NCBI GenBank assembly: GCA_964520985.1
Contig: CAZFPB010000001.1
Coordinates: 930,001-994,000 of the forward strand
Direction of reading: 5' to 3'
DNA from: CAYSGL01 sp964520985
GTDB lineage: Bacteria; Pseudomonadota; Alphaproteobacteria; Micavibrionales; Micavibrionaceae
Length of the DNA stretch: 64,000 nt
Shown here: positions 16,635 to 25,231 of the stretch, one piece after another
Position numbering within the stretch: position 1 is the stretch's first letter
Layout of the letters: each line of letters opens with the position of its first letter
Made by a program: the position numbers and the translations under genes
Notes under the pieces: model-generated
The model's input: the letters and a program-made list of their open reading frames with translations, nothing else
The model's database searches: none
Told to the model about the DNA's origin: nothing

Positions 16635-17843
16635 TTACCGTGTATCGCTGTTGATATCGAACAGGCGGCCGTGTTCGCGGATGGCGTAGCGGTCGGTCAT
16701 GCCGGCGATGTAATCGCAGACAATCCGCGCCCGGGCGGTGTCGTCCGTCATGCCGCCTGCCTCTTCCACCCGGCGCTGCCAGTGGTCCGGCAGCAGGGTG
16801 TGGCGGTCATGGAAGGCGTGGAAAATATCCTCGACCACGCGCTCGACTTTATGGCGCATGCGCATGACGGTGTAGTGGCGGTACATGCGGTGATGGAGGA
16901 AAGCGCGCAGCTCTTCGACTTTTTTGTACATGCTGGATGAGAACGCCACCATCGGTTTGTCCGCGTTCCGAATATCATCCGCGTTTTGCGGTTGTAAGTC
17001 GGTCAGACGTTTTTTTGTTTCATTCAGCACATCGACGATCATCGTGCCAATCATCTCGCGGATGGTTTCCTGCACCAGATGATGGTCGCTGATGTCCGGA
17101 TAGTGATGGCGCACCGTGCCGATGACATGGCCAAGCAGCGGGATGCGTTCCAGATCCTCGAGACCAAACATACCAGCGCGCAGACCGTCTTCGACGTCGT
17201 GATTATTATAAGCGATATCATCGGCAATCGCGGCGCATTGCGCTTCGATGCTGGCAAACGTGTTCAAGCGCAGATCTGTCTGGTTTTGAATTTCCGCCAG
17301 CGTCACAGGCAGCGGCCCCGTGACAGGACCATTATGCTTGACTACGCCTTCCAATGTTTCCCAGGTGAGGTTCAGACCGGGCCAGCGCGGATATTTACGC
17401 TCAAGCTTGGTCAGCACACGCAAAGACTGGTCGTTGTGCTCAAACCCGCCATAAGGCGCCATGCATTTTTCCAGCACTTCCTCGCCCGTGTGGGCAAACG
17501 GCGTGTGACCGAGATCATGGGAGAGCGCGACGCCTTCGGCAAGGTCTTCATTGACCAGCAATGCGCGTGCAAGGCTGCGGGCAATCTGCGAGACCTCGAT
17601 CGTGTGCGAGAGGCGCGTGCGGTAATGATCGCCCTCGTGATAGACGAAAACTTGCGTCTTATCCTTCAGGCGGCGGAAGGCGCTGGTGTGAATAATGCGA
17701 TCGCGGTCACGCTGAAACGGGGTGCGGGTGTTGCTTTCCAGCTCGGCGTAAATCCGGCCCTTGGTCTGGTCCGGGCGGCAGGCAAAGACGGCCAGCGGCA
17801 GTGCGCAATAATTATAGGCAATGGATGATTGTTTTTCGCTCAT
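16635..17843 (-). CDS. dgt: deoxyguanosinetriphosphate triphosphohydrolase-like protein
   Basis: An HD-superfamily dNTP triphosphohydrolase of about 402 residues that cleaves dNTPs to deoxynucleosides and triphosphate. Metal-binding motifs are RTRLSHTIEV (His), ALSHDLGHTPFAHTGE (HD) and the later DDIAYNNHDVEDG. RIIHTSAFRRLKDKTQVF near the N-terminus is also diagnostic. The start is either 17843 or the ATG at 17852; AT-rich promoter-like sequence overlaps this point. It is divergent from erpA, with only about 21 bases between the two starts. Confidence 0.93.
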   Translation of the reverse strand: MSEKQSSIAYNYCALPLAVFACRPDQTKGRIYAELESNTRTPFQRDRDRIIHTSAFRRLKDKTQVFVYHEGDHYRTRLSHTIEVSQIARSLARALLVNEDLAEGVALSHDLGHTPFAHTGEEVLEKCMAPYGGFEHNDQSLRVLTKLERKYPRWPGLNLTWETLEGVVKHNGPVTGPLPVTLAEIQNQTDLRLNTFASIEAQCAAIADDIAYNNHDVEDGLRAGMFGLEDLERIPLLGHVIGTVRHHYPDISDHHLVQETIREMIGTMIVDVLNETKKRLTDLQPQNADDIRNADKPMVAFSSSMYKKVEELRAFLHHRMYRHYTVMRMRHKVERVVEDIFHAFHDRHTLLPDHWQRRVEEAGGMTDDTARARIVCDYIAGMTDRYAIREHGRLFDINSDTR

Positions 17844-17855
17844 GGGTCTCATATA

Positions 17856-17861
17856 TATAAT
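17856..17861 (+). promoter_or_regulatory. TATAAT -10 element next to the erpA start
   Basis: A perfect TATAAT lies three bases before the erpA ATG at 17865, with no ribosome-binding site between. A good -35 is not visible at 16-18 bases. The surrounding ATATATA could equally serve dgt on the other strand. Confidence 0.35.
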
Positions 17862-17864
17862 GTT

Positions 17865-18191
17865 ATGACCATCACCTTAACCGACTCTCTCGTGAAGCGC
17901 ATTAAAACTTTGCGCGAAAAACAGGGCGACCCTGCCTTGAACTTACGGATTACCGTCAATGGCGGCGGCTGTCAGGGGTTTGAATATGCCTTCGATCTGG
18001 ATGCCGTCCGCAACGACGATGATCAGGTGTTTGAGAAGGACGGCGTGGCCGTAGTGACGGACGAAATATCCCTGCCCTATCTGGCCGGATCTCAGATCGA
18101 TTATGTCGACGAGCTGATTGGCGCGCATTTCAAAGTAGTCAACCCGAACGCGACTTCGTCCTGCGGGTGCGGCACCAGTTTTTCCGTTTAA
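17865..18191 (+). CDS. erpA: iron-sulfur cluster insertion protein (HesB/IscA family)
   Basis: A 108-residue A-type Fe-S carrier that delivers clusters to apoproteins. The three cluster cysteines are visible: GGGCQGFEY near residue 36 and SCGCGTSF at the C-terminus. The start at 17865 (MTITLTDSLVKRIKTL) gives the standard family length; an earlier ATG at 17829 would overlap dgt. Its stop overlaps the convergent unknown gene by four bases. The erpA-dgt divergent pair is a known alphaproteobacterial arrangement. Confidence 0.93.
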   Translation: MTITLTDSLVKRIKTLREKQGDPALNLRITVNGGGCQGFEYAFDLDAVRNDDDQVFEKDGVAVVTDEISLPYLAGSQIDYVDELIGAHFKVVNPNATSSCGCGTSFSV

Positions 18192-18931
18192 CCGAACGCC
18201 GGCCTCCAGATCGCCGCTGCTGCGCGTTCTTTTTGACGGTTTATATTATCGCCCGGCGGTTTTGGCTTGTTCGGGAAGAACCCGCTATAATCTTTTAAAT
18301 TCCGCACATCTTTCCAGAATTGCAAAACGGGCTCTCCTTGCCCCTGTATGAGAGAATAGAACTGTTTTTGATCTATCGTGCTTTGGATACCAGACAGGCT
18401 GTTTGCCAACGCGAAAACATCGCCTAGATAGGCACCATATAATTTAGATTCAGGAAACTTGGTGAGATTCATATGAGAGACCATATGATGCGCAATCCAT
18501 ATGCCCCGTCTCTCTTTATCTTTGATATGAAGCGTTAAGGGGAGGATGGAAGCAATCTCTTCATCCGGCCAGCCTTTATCGAGTAACTGATCTTTACGTG
18601 TCAGATTTGCCCTCATGCGCAGATCTAACTGATGAATTTCAATTGGAAAGACGGGACGCTGTGTATGACGCGCTGCGTAGTTCGCCTGATAATAAAGGCT
18701 CTCCCCGTACTTCACAAAAAAATCGCTTAAGGATGTTTGATGATGGAGCAGCGGCTCTACGGCATGAAGAAAAAAATCATCCATTAAAATAATAGAATGC
18801 GGATCAATTTGTAGCTTCTCGCGTTCTATCAGGCGGTTATATTCCTGATAATCGCGCACACGCTGCTGAAACTGTCTTGCTAAACCCATCATACTCTGGT
18901 CACTCTTGATCTGCTCTCTCATGCCTAACAA
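18188..18931 (-). CDS. hypothetical protein
   Basis: A 247-residue soluble protein that I do not recognise. It is rich in aromatic residues, Gln and His (HHQTSLSDFF, IAHHMVSHMNL), with no signal peptide or membrane helix, and a basic, Pro-containing C-terminus. It lies between erpA and xth: the stop overlaps erpA by four bases and the start faces xth across 12 bases. Codon usage is somewhat more AT-rich than its neighbours, which could mean later acquisition. Start candidates are the ATG at 18931 and the one at 18922. Confidence 0.65.
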   Translation of the reverse strand: MLGMREQIKSDQSMMGLARQFQQRVRDYQEYNRLIEREKLQIDPHSIILMDDFFLHAVEPLLHHQTSLSDFFVKYGESLYYQANYAARHTQRPVFPIEIHQLDLRMRANLTRKDQLLDKGWPDEEIASILPLTLHIKDKERRGIWIAHHMVSHMNLTKFPESKLYGAYLGDVFALANSLSGIQSTIDQKQFYSLIQGQGEPVLQFWKDVRNLKDYSGFFPNKPKPPGDNINRQKERAAAAIWRPAFG

Positions 18932-18943
18932 ACGGTTTTATTT

Positions 18944-19702
18944 ATGTCAATGAAGATTGCCACCTGGAATGTCAATTCGATCAAAGCCCGTGAAGACCAC
19001 GTGCGCCAATGGCTGGATTCTGTGCAGCCCGACGTGCTGATAATGCAGGAATTAAAGGGGCTGGAGTTCGGGTATGCGTTCGAAGGGTATGAAGTTCAGG
19101 CCGTCGGGCAGAAAGCTTATAATGGCGTGGCGATCCTCTCGAAAGAGCCCTGCACGGTTATTCTGAATAAATTACCCGGAGATGAGACGGATGAACAATC
19201 GCGCTATCTGGAAGTTGACTATAAAGGATGGCGGCTGATCAATATCTACCTGCCGAACGGCAACCCGGTCGACAGTGAAAAATATCCCTACAAACTCGCG
19301 TGGATGGCGCGGCTCCATGCGCATTTAAAAGATTTGCGCGCGCAGGATATTCCCTTCCTGATCGGCGGCGACTTTAACGTGATACCGGAAGAGCGCGATT
19401 GCTGGGACCCGGCCGTATGGATCGATGATGCTTTGTTTAAGATTGAAACACGCCAGGCCTATCGCCGACTACTGAATTTGGGTCTCACCGACGCGTTTCG
19501 GGCGCTGAACGATTTACCGCGCCAATACACCTTCTGGGATTATCAGGCCGGATCGTGGGCTGCCAACAAAGGCATCCGCATCGATCACTTTCTCCTGTCC
19601 CCACCCTTGGCAGACCGCCTGAAAAGCTGCACAATCGATACAACACCCCGGGGGTGGGACAAGGCGTCGGATCACACGCCTATTTTGGTGGAGCTTGCCT
19701 GA
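18944..19702 (+). CDS. xth: exodeoxyribonuclease III
   Basis: A 252-residue AP endonuclease/3'-exonuclease of the EEP fold, acting in base-excision repair. Signature motifs are KIATWNVNSIKAR, the metal-binding MQELKG, IGGDFNVIPEERDCWDP, and the terminal GWDKASDHTPILVEL with the catalytic Asp-His. The start is at 18944 or the Met two codons later. No Shine-Dalgarno is visible. The lipoprotein gene follows one base after its stop, so the two are likely co-transcribed. Confidence 0.95.
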   Translation: MSMKIATWNVNSIKAREDHVRQWLDSVQPDVLIMQELKGLEFGYAFEGYEVQAVGQKAYNGVAILSKEPCTVILNKLPGDETDEQSRYLEVDYKGWRLINIYLPNGNPVDSEKYPYKLAWMARLHAHLKDLRAQDIPFLIGGDFNVIPEERDCWDPAVWIDDALFKIETRQAYRRLLNLGLTDAFRALNDLPRQYTFWDYQAGSWAANKGIRIDHFLLSPPLADRLKSCTIDTTPRGWDKASDHTPILVELA

Positions 19703-19703
19703 C

Positions 19704-20321
19704 ATGAAAAAATTGACCGCTATCGCGCTGACCTGCTTGCTGCTCACAGGCTGTATGAAAAATTACGGCTCGTACGAATCTTATTTAACCCAGCGCAATT
19801 TGCCCAAGCCGACGCGCACTGCCTTTCCCCATTGCTCTGATTATGATTGCGCCACGGTGCAGATTGCGAATTTCTGGCCGCGCGAATGGAAGAAAGTCGA
19901 AGCGGTGTTTAAACCGCGCGCGCAAAATGCGGCCACTGAGCGCCAGCAAATCGCCACCGCCATCATGGTGATGGAGCGCATTGTCGGACCGATTACCGGC
20001 ACCGCAGGAGATATCGGCGATACATTCAAAAAAACGGGAAAAGGCCAACTGGATTGCGTGGATGAAAGCACGAACACATCCGTCTATCTCGATTTATTGC
20101 GTCAAGCCAAACTGATCCGCTTCCACACGCTTGAAGCGCCTGTTGCGCGCGCGCCCGCCTTCCGCTGGCCGCATCAGACGGCCGTGATTGTTGACAAGAA
20201 AACGGCTGTTCCTTATGCCGTCGACAGCTGGTTCGACGATAACGGCAAACCAATTCACATCGTGCCGCTCATCCAATGGAAAGATGGCTGGAAGCCGTCT
20301 TCCAAACCGGATGCTTCCTGA
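19704..20321 (+). CDS. hypothetical lipoprotein
   Basis: A 205-residue predicted lipoprotein. The start at 19704 gives MKKLTAIALTCLLLTGCMKN, a clean signal with lipobox LLTGC (Cys about residue 17). The mature part contains HCSDYDCATV (two Cys) and a conserved-looking core with RQQIATAIMVMERIVG, then DCVDESTNTSVYL and a C-terminal WFDDNGKPIHIVPL. I do not know its function. It directly follows xth on the same strand. Confidence 0.8.
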   Translation: MKKLTAIALTCLLLTGCMKNYGSYESYLTQRNLPKPTRTAFPHCSDYDCATVQIANFWPREWKKVEAVFKPRAQNAATERQQIATAIMVMERIVGPITGTAGDIGDTFKKTGKGQLDCVDESTNTSVYLDLLRQAKLIRFHTLEAPVARAPAFRWPHQTAVIVDKKTAVPYAVDSWFDDNGKPIHIVPLIQWKDGWKPSSKPDAS

Positions 20322-20326
20322 TTTCC

Positions 20327-20355
20327 TTGAAAATCGTCCTTTTTTCTGTTAGGCT
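20327..20355 (+). promoter_or_regulatory. candidate sigma-70-type promoter
   Basis: TTGAAA (20327-20332), a 17-base spacer and TAGGCT (20350-20355), upstream of the gene at 20391. AGGG lies just before that ATG. Confidence 0.45.
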
Positions 20356-20390
20356 CTGCGTAACAAAATAAAAAAGACAACAGGGAAAAG

Positions 20391-20783
20391 ATGGCCATGG
20401 CCAATGACAAGGAGAGCGAACGCTCTCACGATTCCAACACGTTTGACTCGCTCTATGAAAAAGCTGGACGCGCCGCTGTTCAAGCTGAAAAACTGTATCA
20501 CGATCTGAATGTCGGCAAACGGCTGACCGGCGCAGGATTAGGTCTCAAGGCCGGATTTCTAGTCGGGCGGTTTGCGGGGCCACATGGCGCCATTGCCGGT
20601 CCGGTTATCGGCGCTGTTCTGGGGGCCACCTATGGCCCAGAAGGCATTGAGAGAGCGAAAGCGGCATTTGATAAAGCCTTGGACCGGTTCAAACCAGAGC
20701 GCCTACCTGCACCTGAACAAGACCTGGAAGATCCTTTGGATAAACAATTTCCCCACCGGATTGATCTAACCCGGAAACTTTAG
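20391..20783 (+). CDS. hypothetical protein with a glycine-rich central segment
   Basis: A 130-residue protein. The N-terminus is hydrophilic and acidic. The middle (about residues 46-85) is a Gly/Ala-rich, weakly hydrophobic stretch (LTGAGLGLKAGFLVGRF, AGPVIGAVLGATYGPEG) resembling a glycine-zipper hairpin. The C-terminus is charged with several Pro. Such segments can insert into membranes or pack as helix pairs; the function is not known. AGGG precedes the ATG, and a promoter-like pair lies upstream. Its last 18 bases overlap the convergent membrane protein gene. Confidence 0.7.
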   Translation: MAMANDKESERSHDSNTFDSLYEKAGRAAVQAEKLYHDLNVGKRLTGAGLGLKAGFLVGRFAGPHGAIAGPVIGAVLGATYGPEGIERAKAAFDKALDRFKPERLPAPEQDLEDPLDKQFPHRIDLTRKL

Positions 20784-21344
20784 CGGGGCGATTTTCTTCA
20801 ACAGGAAATGCATGGGAATGATGACACCGAAAACCAGCACAAACGGCATCAGCTGTTCATAGCGCGCTTCTGAAATATAATCCGCCACCGCATCCGGACG
20901 CGTCGCCATGTTGATGTGCTCACCTGTATTATCGAAGCGCTGTGTCAGCAGCACAACGATTACGCTCAAAACAATCTGCGGGATCAGCGCACGTTTGTCG
21001 TACCCGACTTTCACCATCATATAGATGACGGCGATAATCATCGGGAAATGGAACAGCGACAGCAGACGCAGCCACAACGGCAAGCTCGCATCATACATAT
21101 ATTCCGCGATGCCGAGGAACGAACCGCCGCTCACAAGGCCGACCACCCACATGATTTCGAGCGGCAATACCCCCACCGCCATCATGCTGGCCAGATAGCG
21201 GTTATTTAGCCACAAAGCCGGCACCATCGCAAAAAACGCAATATCCGAAAACCACAGGAAATTCACCGGCCCGTATTCGCGCCAATAGATGAGGATCACG
21301 GCAAGCGCCAGCAAAGTATAGGCAGATCTGAGGAAAAGCATCAT
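20766..21344 (-). CDS. multi-pass membrane protein of unknown function
   Basis: A 192-residue protein with about five or six hydrophobic segments spread over most of its length (the first at residues 3-22, the last at about 165-185) and short loops. It ends in a basic tail (KKIAPLKFPG). I do not recognise the family and see no catalytic motif. It is convergent with the glycine-rich protein gene and lies just downstream of tRNA-Thr on the same strand. Confidence 0.75.
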   Translation of the reverse strand: MMLFLRSAYTLLALAVILIYWREYGPVNFLWFSDIAFFAMVPALWLNNRYLASMMAVGVLPLEIMWVVGLVSGGSFLGIAEYMYDASLPLWLRLLSLFHFPMIIAVIYMMVKVGYDKRALIPQIVLSVIVVLLTQRFDNTGEHINMATRPDAVADYISEARYEQLMPFVLVFGVIIPMHFLLKKIAPLKFPG

Positions 21345-21372
21345 GAAAGCCGCCTATAGATTAGGGGAAAAA

Positions 21373-21447
21373 TGGTGCTGCCGGCGAGGATTGAACTCGC
21401 GACCTCCCCCTTACCAAGGGGGTGCTCTACCACTGAGCCACGGCAGC
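21373..21447 (-). tRNA. tRNA-Thr (GGT)
   Basis: A 75-base cloverleaf on the minus strand. The acceptor stem GCTGCCG/CGGCAGC is followed by discriminator A and an encoded CCA. The D-arm is GGCTCAGTGGTAGAGC and the anticodon stem is CCCCC/GGGGG with loop TTGGTAA (anticodon GGT). The T-arm contains GTTCAATCC. It marks the downstream border of the polysaccharide locus. Confidence 0.96.
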
Positions 21448-21458
21448 ATTTTGGGGCA

Positions 21459-21475
21459 AAACCCGAAGTGGGTTT
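21459..21475 (-). terminator. possible weak terminator after the polysaccharide locus
   Basis: Six-base stem AAACCC/GGGTTT with a five-base loop and only four Ts on the minus strand. It lies between the last glycosyltransferase gene and tRNA-Thr. Weak; it may not function. Confidence 0.3.
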
Positions 21476-21528
21476 GTTCTTACAATATTGAATCCCGCCT
21501 GTCATCTAGAGTTTTCGGGAAAAGCAGA

Positions 21529-22641
21529 TTATTTACATAAATTCAAATAAGGCAGCAGAACTTCATGCGTTTTCTGTGCCCGCTTATCCCAGTTGTGTTC
21601 GGTGTGAATAGCCTGCGCGCCTCTTTTCCCCATCGCTTGCGCTTTGTCGGCATCATCGACCAACAGAGCCACTGCACGCGCCAGGGCCTGCGCATCGTCT
21701 GCCGGAATAATCAGTCCGCAATCATACTGGCGCACCAGATCCGCCTGCCCGGGAAAATCAGTGACGATGACAGGAACACCGCAGGCCAGTGTTTCAAAAA
21801 GTTTTAACGGAAACAATCCTGTGCGCGCGCGGCCTTGCGGGCTGCTGATCGGAACGAGACTAACACAGGCATTGGCTATATAGGGCTGAAGAGTTTCCTG
21901 AGAACGCTTGCCTAAAAAGCGGATCAGAGGATTGGCCAGTGCCGCCTTTTCCACGGTGCCTGCCTCGGGACCATCTCCAATAATGACCAGACTGACAGCG
22001 TGCGGCCAGTCCTGCGTACTTGCCGCGTCAAGCATCGAACCAACGCCGTGCCATGCCGCCAGCCCGCCAAAAAAGAGCGCGTAGCGTTCCGGCACATCGG
22101 CAGGCTTGATCGCACCCGGAAAAAACACCTCTGTGTTGGCTGCATTGGTGATCATATAGGTCGGTCGCCCGCCCGATTCATGATGCGCCCATTGACGCAG
22201 TTCCTCGGTCACGGCAATCAGCCCTGTCGCCCAGCGAAACTGCAAGCGCTGCATCCAGGTCAGCAGCGGTTTTGCCCAGGACAATGATCGGTGCGTAATG
22301 AATACTTCGTCGTATGGCCCGTTTATCTCATGAAAAACAGGCACGTTCAGCAGACGCGCGATGATTGCCGAAGGAAACGCCATATAATGACCCCGTACAT
22401 ACAGCACACTGCCGCTACGCCAGTTCGCCCATACCTGTCCTTGCAGCCAGAGCATGCCCAGCAGCCGCTTCAGCAAACCCGGCGATGAATCAGATTGCGT
22501 GTAAAAAGGTTCATACAAAGATGCCTTCCACCCCCGCTTTTTCAATCCTGCCATGATTTCATGAACATGCGTATGACTGGCACTGCCCAGGTGAGGCGCT
22601 TCTAAAGATAAATAAAATAATTTTCGAGAACTATCGGTCAT
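21529..22641 (-). CDS. family 4 glycosyltransferase
   Basis: A 370-residue GT-B retaining glycosyltransferase, probably adding a sugar to the lipid-linked surface glycan at the cytoplasmic face. The C-terminal domain has the sugar-nucleotide-binding pattern FPLKLFETLACGVPVIVTDFPG and VIIGDGPEAG. The N-terminal acceptor domain starts LFYLSLEAPHLGSASHTHVHE. The start at 22641 (MTDSSRK) leaves eight bases after the upstream gene; an ATG at 22707 would overlap it. It is the last gene of the locus. Acceptor and donor cannot be read from sequence. Confidence 0.88.
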   Translation of the reverse strand: MTDSSRKLFYLSLEAPHLGSASHTHVHEIMAGLKKRGWKASLYEPFYTQSDSSPGLLKRLLGMLWLQGQVWANWRSGSVLYVRGHYMAFPSAIIARLLNVPVFHEINGPYDEVFITHRSLSWAKPLLTWMQRLQFRWATGLIAVTEELRQWAHHESGGRPTYMITNAANTEVFFPGAIKPADVPERYALFFGGLAAWHGVGSMLDAASTQDWPHAVSLVIIGDGPEAGTVEKAALANPLIRFLGKRSQETLQPYIANACVSLVPISSPQGRARTGLFPLKLFETLACGVPVIVTDFPGQADLVRQYDCGLIIPADDAQALARAVALLVDDADKAQAMGKRGAQAIHTEHNWDKRAQKTHEVLLPYLNLCK

Positions 22642-22649
22642 AAAAATAG

Positions 22650-23816
22650 CTATACCGCTACTTTTGTCAAAATTGACAATAGTTTCTTCTTCTCTTCTTC
22701 GAAACATAAAGCACGAGCAGCGACATCGCTCGCCTTCTTTGCTCGCAGGATATCATCGAGTGTAATTGATTTAATCAGCGCAACCGCATCGTTCACATCA
22801 AAAGACGGGGATATCACCCCACATTGGTAAGTTGATACGATATCCGCCATGTCAGGAGAAGGCCCGGTAAAGATCATCAGGCGCGCTTGTATGTATTCAA
22901 AGAATTTATTGGGCAGACAATGCAGTAGATTGAAGGTAACCGGCGGGAAAAAACACAGCCCTATGTCATAGGCAGCCATCGTCGGAATAATATCCTGAAA
23001 CGCAACGGGCTTATGAATAGTAACATTGGGGCAGGTTTCAGCCAGTTTTTCAAGAAAATTTCTATATTTTCCGGACGTAGAAAGATAAAGATCCAGTTGA
23101 TATTGGCTACCCAGACGCGTCGCAATTTCAATTAAATTTTCCAGCTTGCGGACGCGATTGGCCACACCATGATGCACTAGCCTGATGGGATCATTATGCA
23201 TGGAAGGCACTGCAATTTCCTGATAGCCAGGAACACTGCGAATGACGTCGCATGGTACAGAGAATTCAGTGCTGTATTGTAGGGCCAGGCCTTGCGATAC
23301 CGTAATTAAAGAAGCGCAACGTTTCAGGTACCGTTTACAGGTGCGCACATGCAGGGATTTTTCTACAACACGCCAAAAAAATGTGTTCTTTTGAGCCGGA
23401 TAATATTCCCGCGCATCAAAGATGATACGGGCCTTTTTTTGGATGGAAAATGCCAACGGCAAGAAATGGATATCTTCGACAATGATTAAATCAAAAGAAG
23501 TATTTTTCACCTGTTCGTCGATCGAGGAAAATCCCCAGCGGCGGGCGCGCACATAAGCATCAAGCGGCCGAGGGACTATCAGCTCTGCCAAGCTCAACAG
23601 CTTTCGCGCAATACGTTGGCCATATGCATAGGAGGGTCTTTCGATAGGGTAAAAGAAATCGACAGAAAAAGCGCTTTTAAAAGAAAAGCTGGCGACATGC
23701 ACTTGCGCACCCTGCTCTTTCAGCAGTTCAATCATCCGCTTAGGACGTGGATTTCCACTTGGATCCGCATAGACTAGAACAAGAACTTTTAAATCTTTTA
23801 ATGATTTATCAGCCAT
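22650..23816 (-). CDS. GT-B type glycosyltransferase
   Basis: A 388-residue glycosyltransferase-like protein. The N-terminus (KVLVLVYADPSGNPRPKRMI) and the C-terminal LPNKFFEYIQARLMIF motif show the GT-B fold with the E-x7-like donor site reduced to a single clear Glu. It resembles the upstream gene in its C-terminal domain, suggesting a duplicated pair. The start at 23816 overlaps the upstream gene by eight bases; an ATG at 23846 would overlap more. AT-richer than the flanking housekeeping genes. Confidence 0.82.
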   Translation of the reverse strand: MADKSLKDLKVLVLVYADPSGNPRPKRMIELLKEQGAQVHVASFSFKSAFSVDFFYPIERPSYAYGQRIARKLLSLAELIVPRPLDAYVRARRWGFSSIDEQVKNTSFDLIIVEDIHFLPLAFSIQKKARIIFDAREYYPAQKNTFFWRVVEKSLHVRTCKRYLKRCASLITVSQGLALQYSTEFSVPCDVIRSVPGYQEIAVPSMHNDPIRLVHHGVANRVRKLENLIEIATRLGSQYQLDLYLSTSGKYRNFLEKLAETCPNVTIHKPVAFQDIIPTMAAYDIGLCFFPPVTFNLLHCLPNKFFEYIQARLMIFTGPSPDMADIVSTYQCGVISPSFDVNDAVALIKSITLDDILRAKKASDVAARALCFEEEKKKLLSILTKVAV

Positions 23817-25215
23817 GATGACGAATTTCATCTGGGGAAATGACACGGACGCCCCCTCCCGTTAAATCTTCATAAGCACTAACGAGCACGCGCGATTCAT
23901 TTTCCCAACATAGTTCTTTGGCCGCATTCAGGCTATTTTGCTTATAGCGATTGATGCTATCTCGATCAAAACTATTTATAACAGCAGCCACCTGCAAAGC
24001 ATCATATCCCTTTACGAGTTTACCAAGATCATACTGGTTGGTAATGCGGCTCATTTCCGGCAAATCCGATACGCAAAGCGCCAAACCCGCCATGATGTAT
24101 TCAAAAAACTTGTTTGGTAAAGTAAAGCGCTTTTGAGGGCTTATGTCCTCGTGCACGAAGTAGCCGATATCTGCTTTATTCGCAGCCGGTATAATTTCGT
24201 TGAATAAAACCGGCTCTTCAATCGTCAAGCGATCACCAACACCCAAATTGGCGCCCTTTCGCTTTAAATAATCAAAATAATCACTCGATCCTGGCCCTCG
24301 TAAAATCAAGTTAAACTCAGGACGCCACAAGCGCAGAGATTCAACGGCCAGCTCCAAACCGCGGGAGGGATAAATAATTCCATGATAAAGAACATTTATT
24401 TTTTCCCCGACCGGATTATACGGCACGGACGTATAAAAGGGGGTCGAGCGGATAACAGTTGGCTTTTTCAAAGGGGCATAATCCTGTTCAAGGAGATTCG
24501 CAATTCCTTCGCACACCGTTGTATTATAGGCACTTTTAAACAAAAAAATTTTCTGCATGCGGTCAACCCATGGGCGGTAGAAAAGGCGCCACACGCGACT
24601 GTGCATGTACTGACCTTTCGCGTATTCATGGATATCGACGACAAAAGGAACCTTAAATTTTTGCGATAGTTTTTCAGCGATCGGAGCGGCGAAATAGTCA
24701 TGCGCTATGATTAAAGATGGTACGCCCTTCTCTCCTAAAGCATCGAGATTTTTTTCGATATGAGGAAATATGAAACGGTAGTAGCCACTTTTCCAAAAAT
24801 ATTTGATGGCAGCATCATCGCTTTTCCTGGCCAGCAAAAGCAGATAGATGCGGGATATTAACGGCAAACGGTACGCGATTTTTAACACTGCCCGAATAGC
24901 TGTCCGTACATAAGGAGGCAGCTTGACGATCGTTCGATCATATAGCCGCTTTACAGATAAGGATTGCGTCGTACCAGCTTTCGCTTGCGATGAAATTGCA
25001 GCTTGCTTTTCCCCCATCCCCATCTCGATAAGCGGCGGTTGCGTCTGGCTGTTGGCAAAAGTGATTAACTTTGCATTCGCAGGTGGCGGAGACGATCCCT
25101 TGAAGCCCGCCAAGATAACATCCCACCCGGCTTCAAATAGCGCCTGGTTTTGCCGCAGAACACGAGGCTCTCCCGTAATAGGCGTGAAAGATAAAATTAA
25201 CGCTGTCTTATTCAT
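23809..25215 (-). CDS. GT-B type glycosyltransferase
   Basis: A 468-residue glycosyltransferase. The N-terminal domain (ALILSFTPITGEPRVLRQ) is followed by an insertion of about 100 residues with basic helices that may touch the membrane. The C-terminal domain contains VLYHGIIYPSRGLELAVES and TLPNKFFEYIMAGLALCVSD, the donor-binding pattern shared with the next gene. The start at 25215 leaves 16 bases after the WbpG-like gene, with AGGA upstream. Donor and acceptor are unknown. Confidence 0.85.
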   Translation of the reverse strand: MNKTALILSFTPITGEPRVLRQNQALFEAGWDVILAGFKGSSPPPANAKLITFANSQTQPPLIEMGMGEKQAAISSQAKAGTTQSLSVKRLYDRTIVKLPPYVRTAIRAVLKIAYRLPLISRIYLLLLARKSDDAAIKYFWKSGYYRFIFPHIEKNLDALGEKGVPSLIIAHDYFAAPIAEKLSQKFKVPFVVDIHEYAKGQYMHSRVWRLFYRPWVDRMQKIFLFKSAYNTTVCEGIANLLEQDYAPLKKPTVIRSTPFYTSVPYNPVGEKINVLYHGIIYPSRGLELAVESLRLWRPEFNLILRGPGSSDYFDYLKRKGANLGVGDRLTIEEPVLFNEIIPAANKADIGYFVHEDISPQKRFTLPNKFFEYIMAGLALCVSDLPEMSRITNQYDLGKLVKGYDALQVAAVINSFDRDSINRYKQNSLNAAKELCWENESRVLVSAYEDLTGGGVRVISPDEIRHHG

Positions 25216-25231
25216 CAGAGCAATTTTCCTG

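Noticed and set aside
21343..21540. Open frame across tRNA-Thr
   Set aside because: It overlaps the complete tRNA cloverleaf and has no protein-like features.
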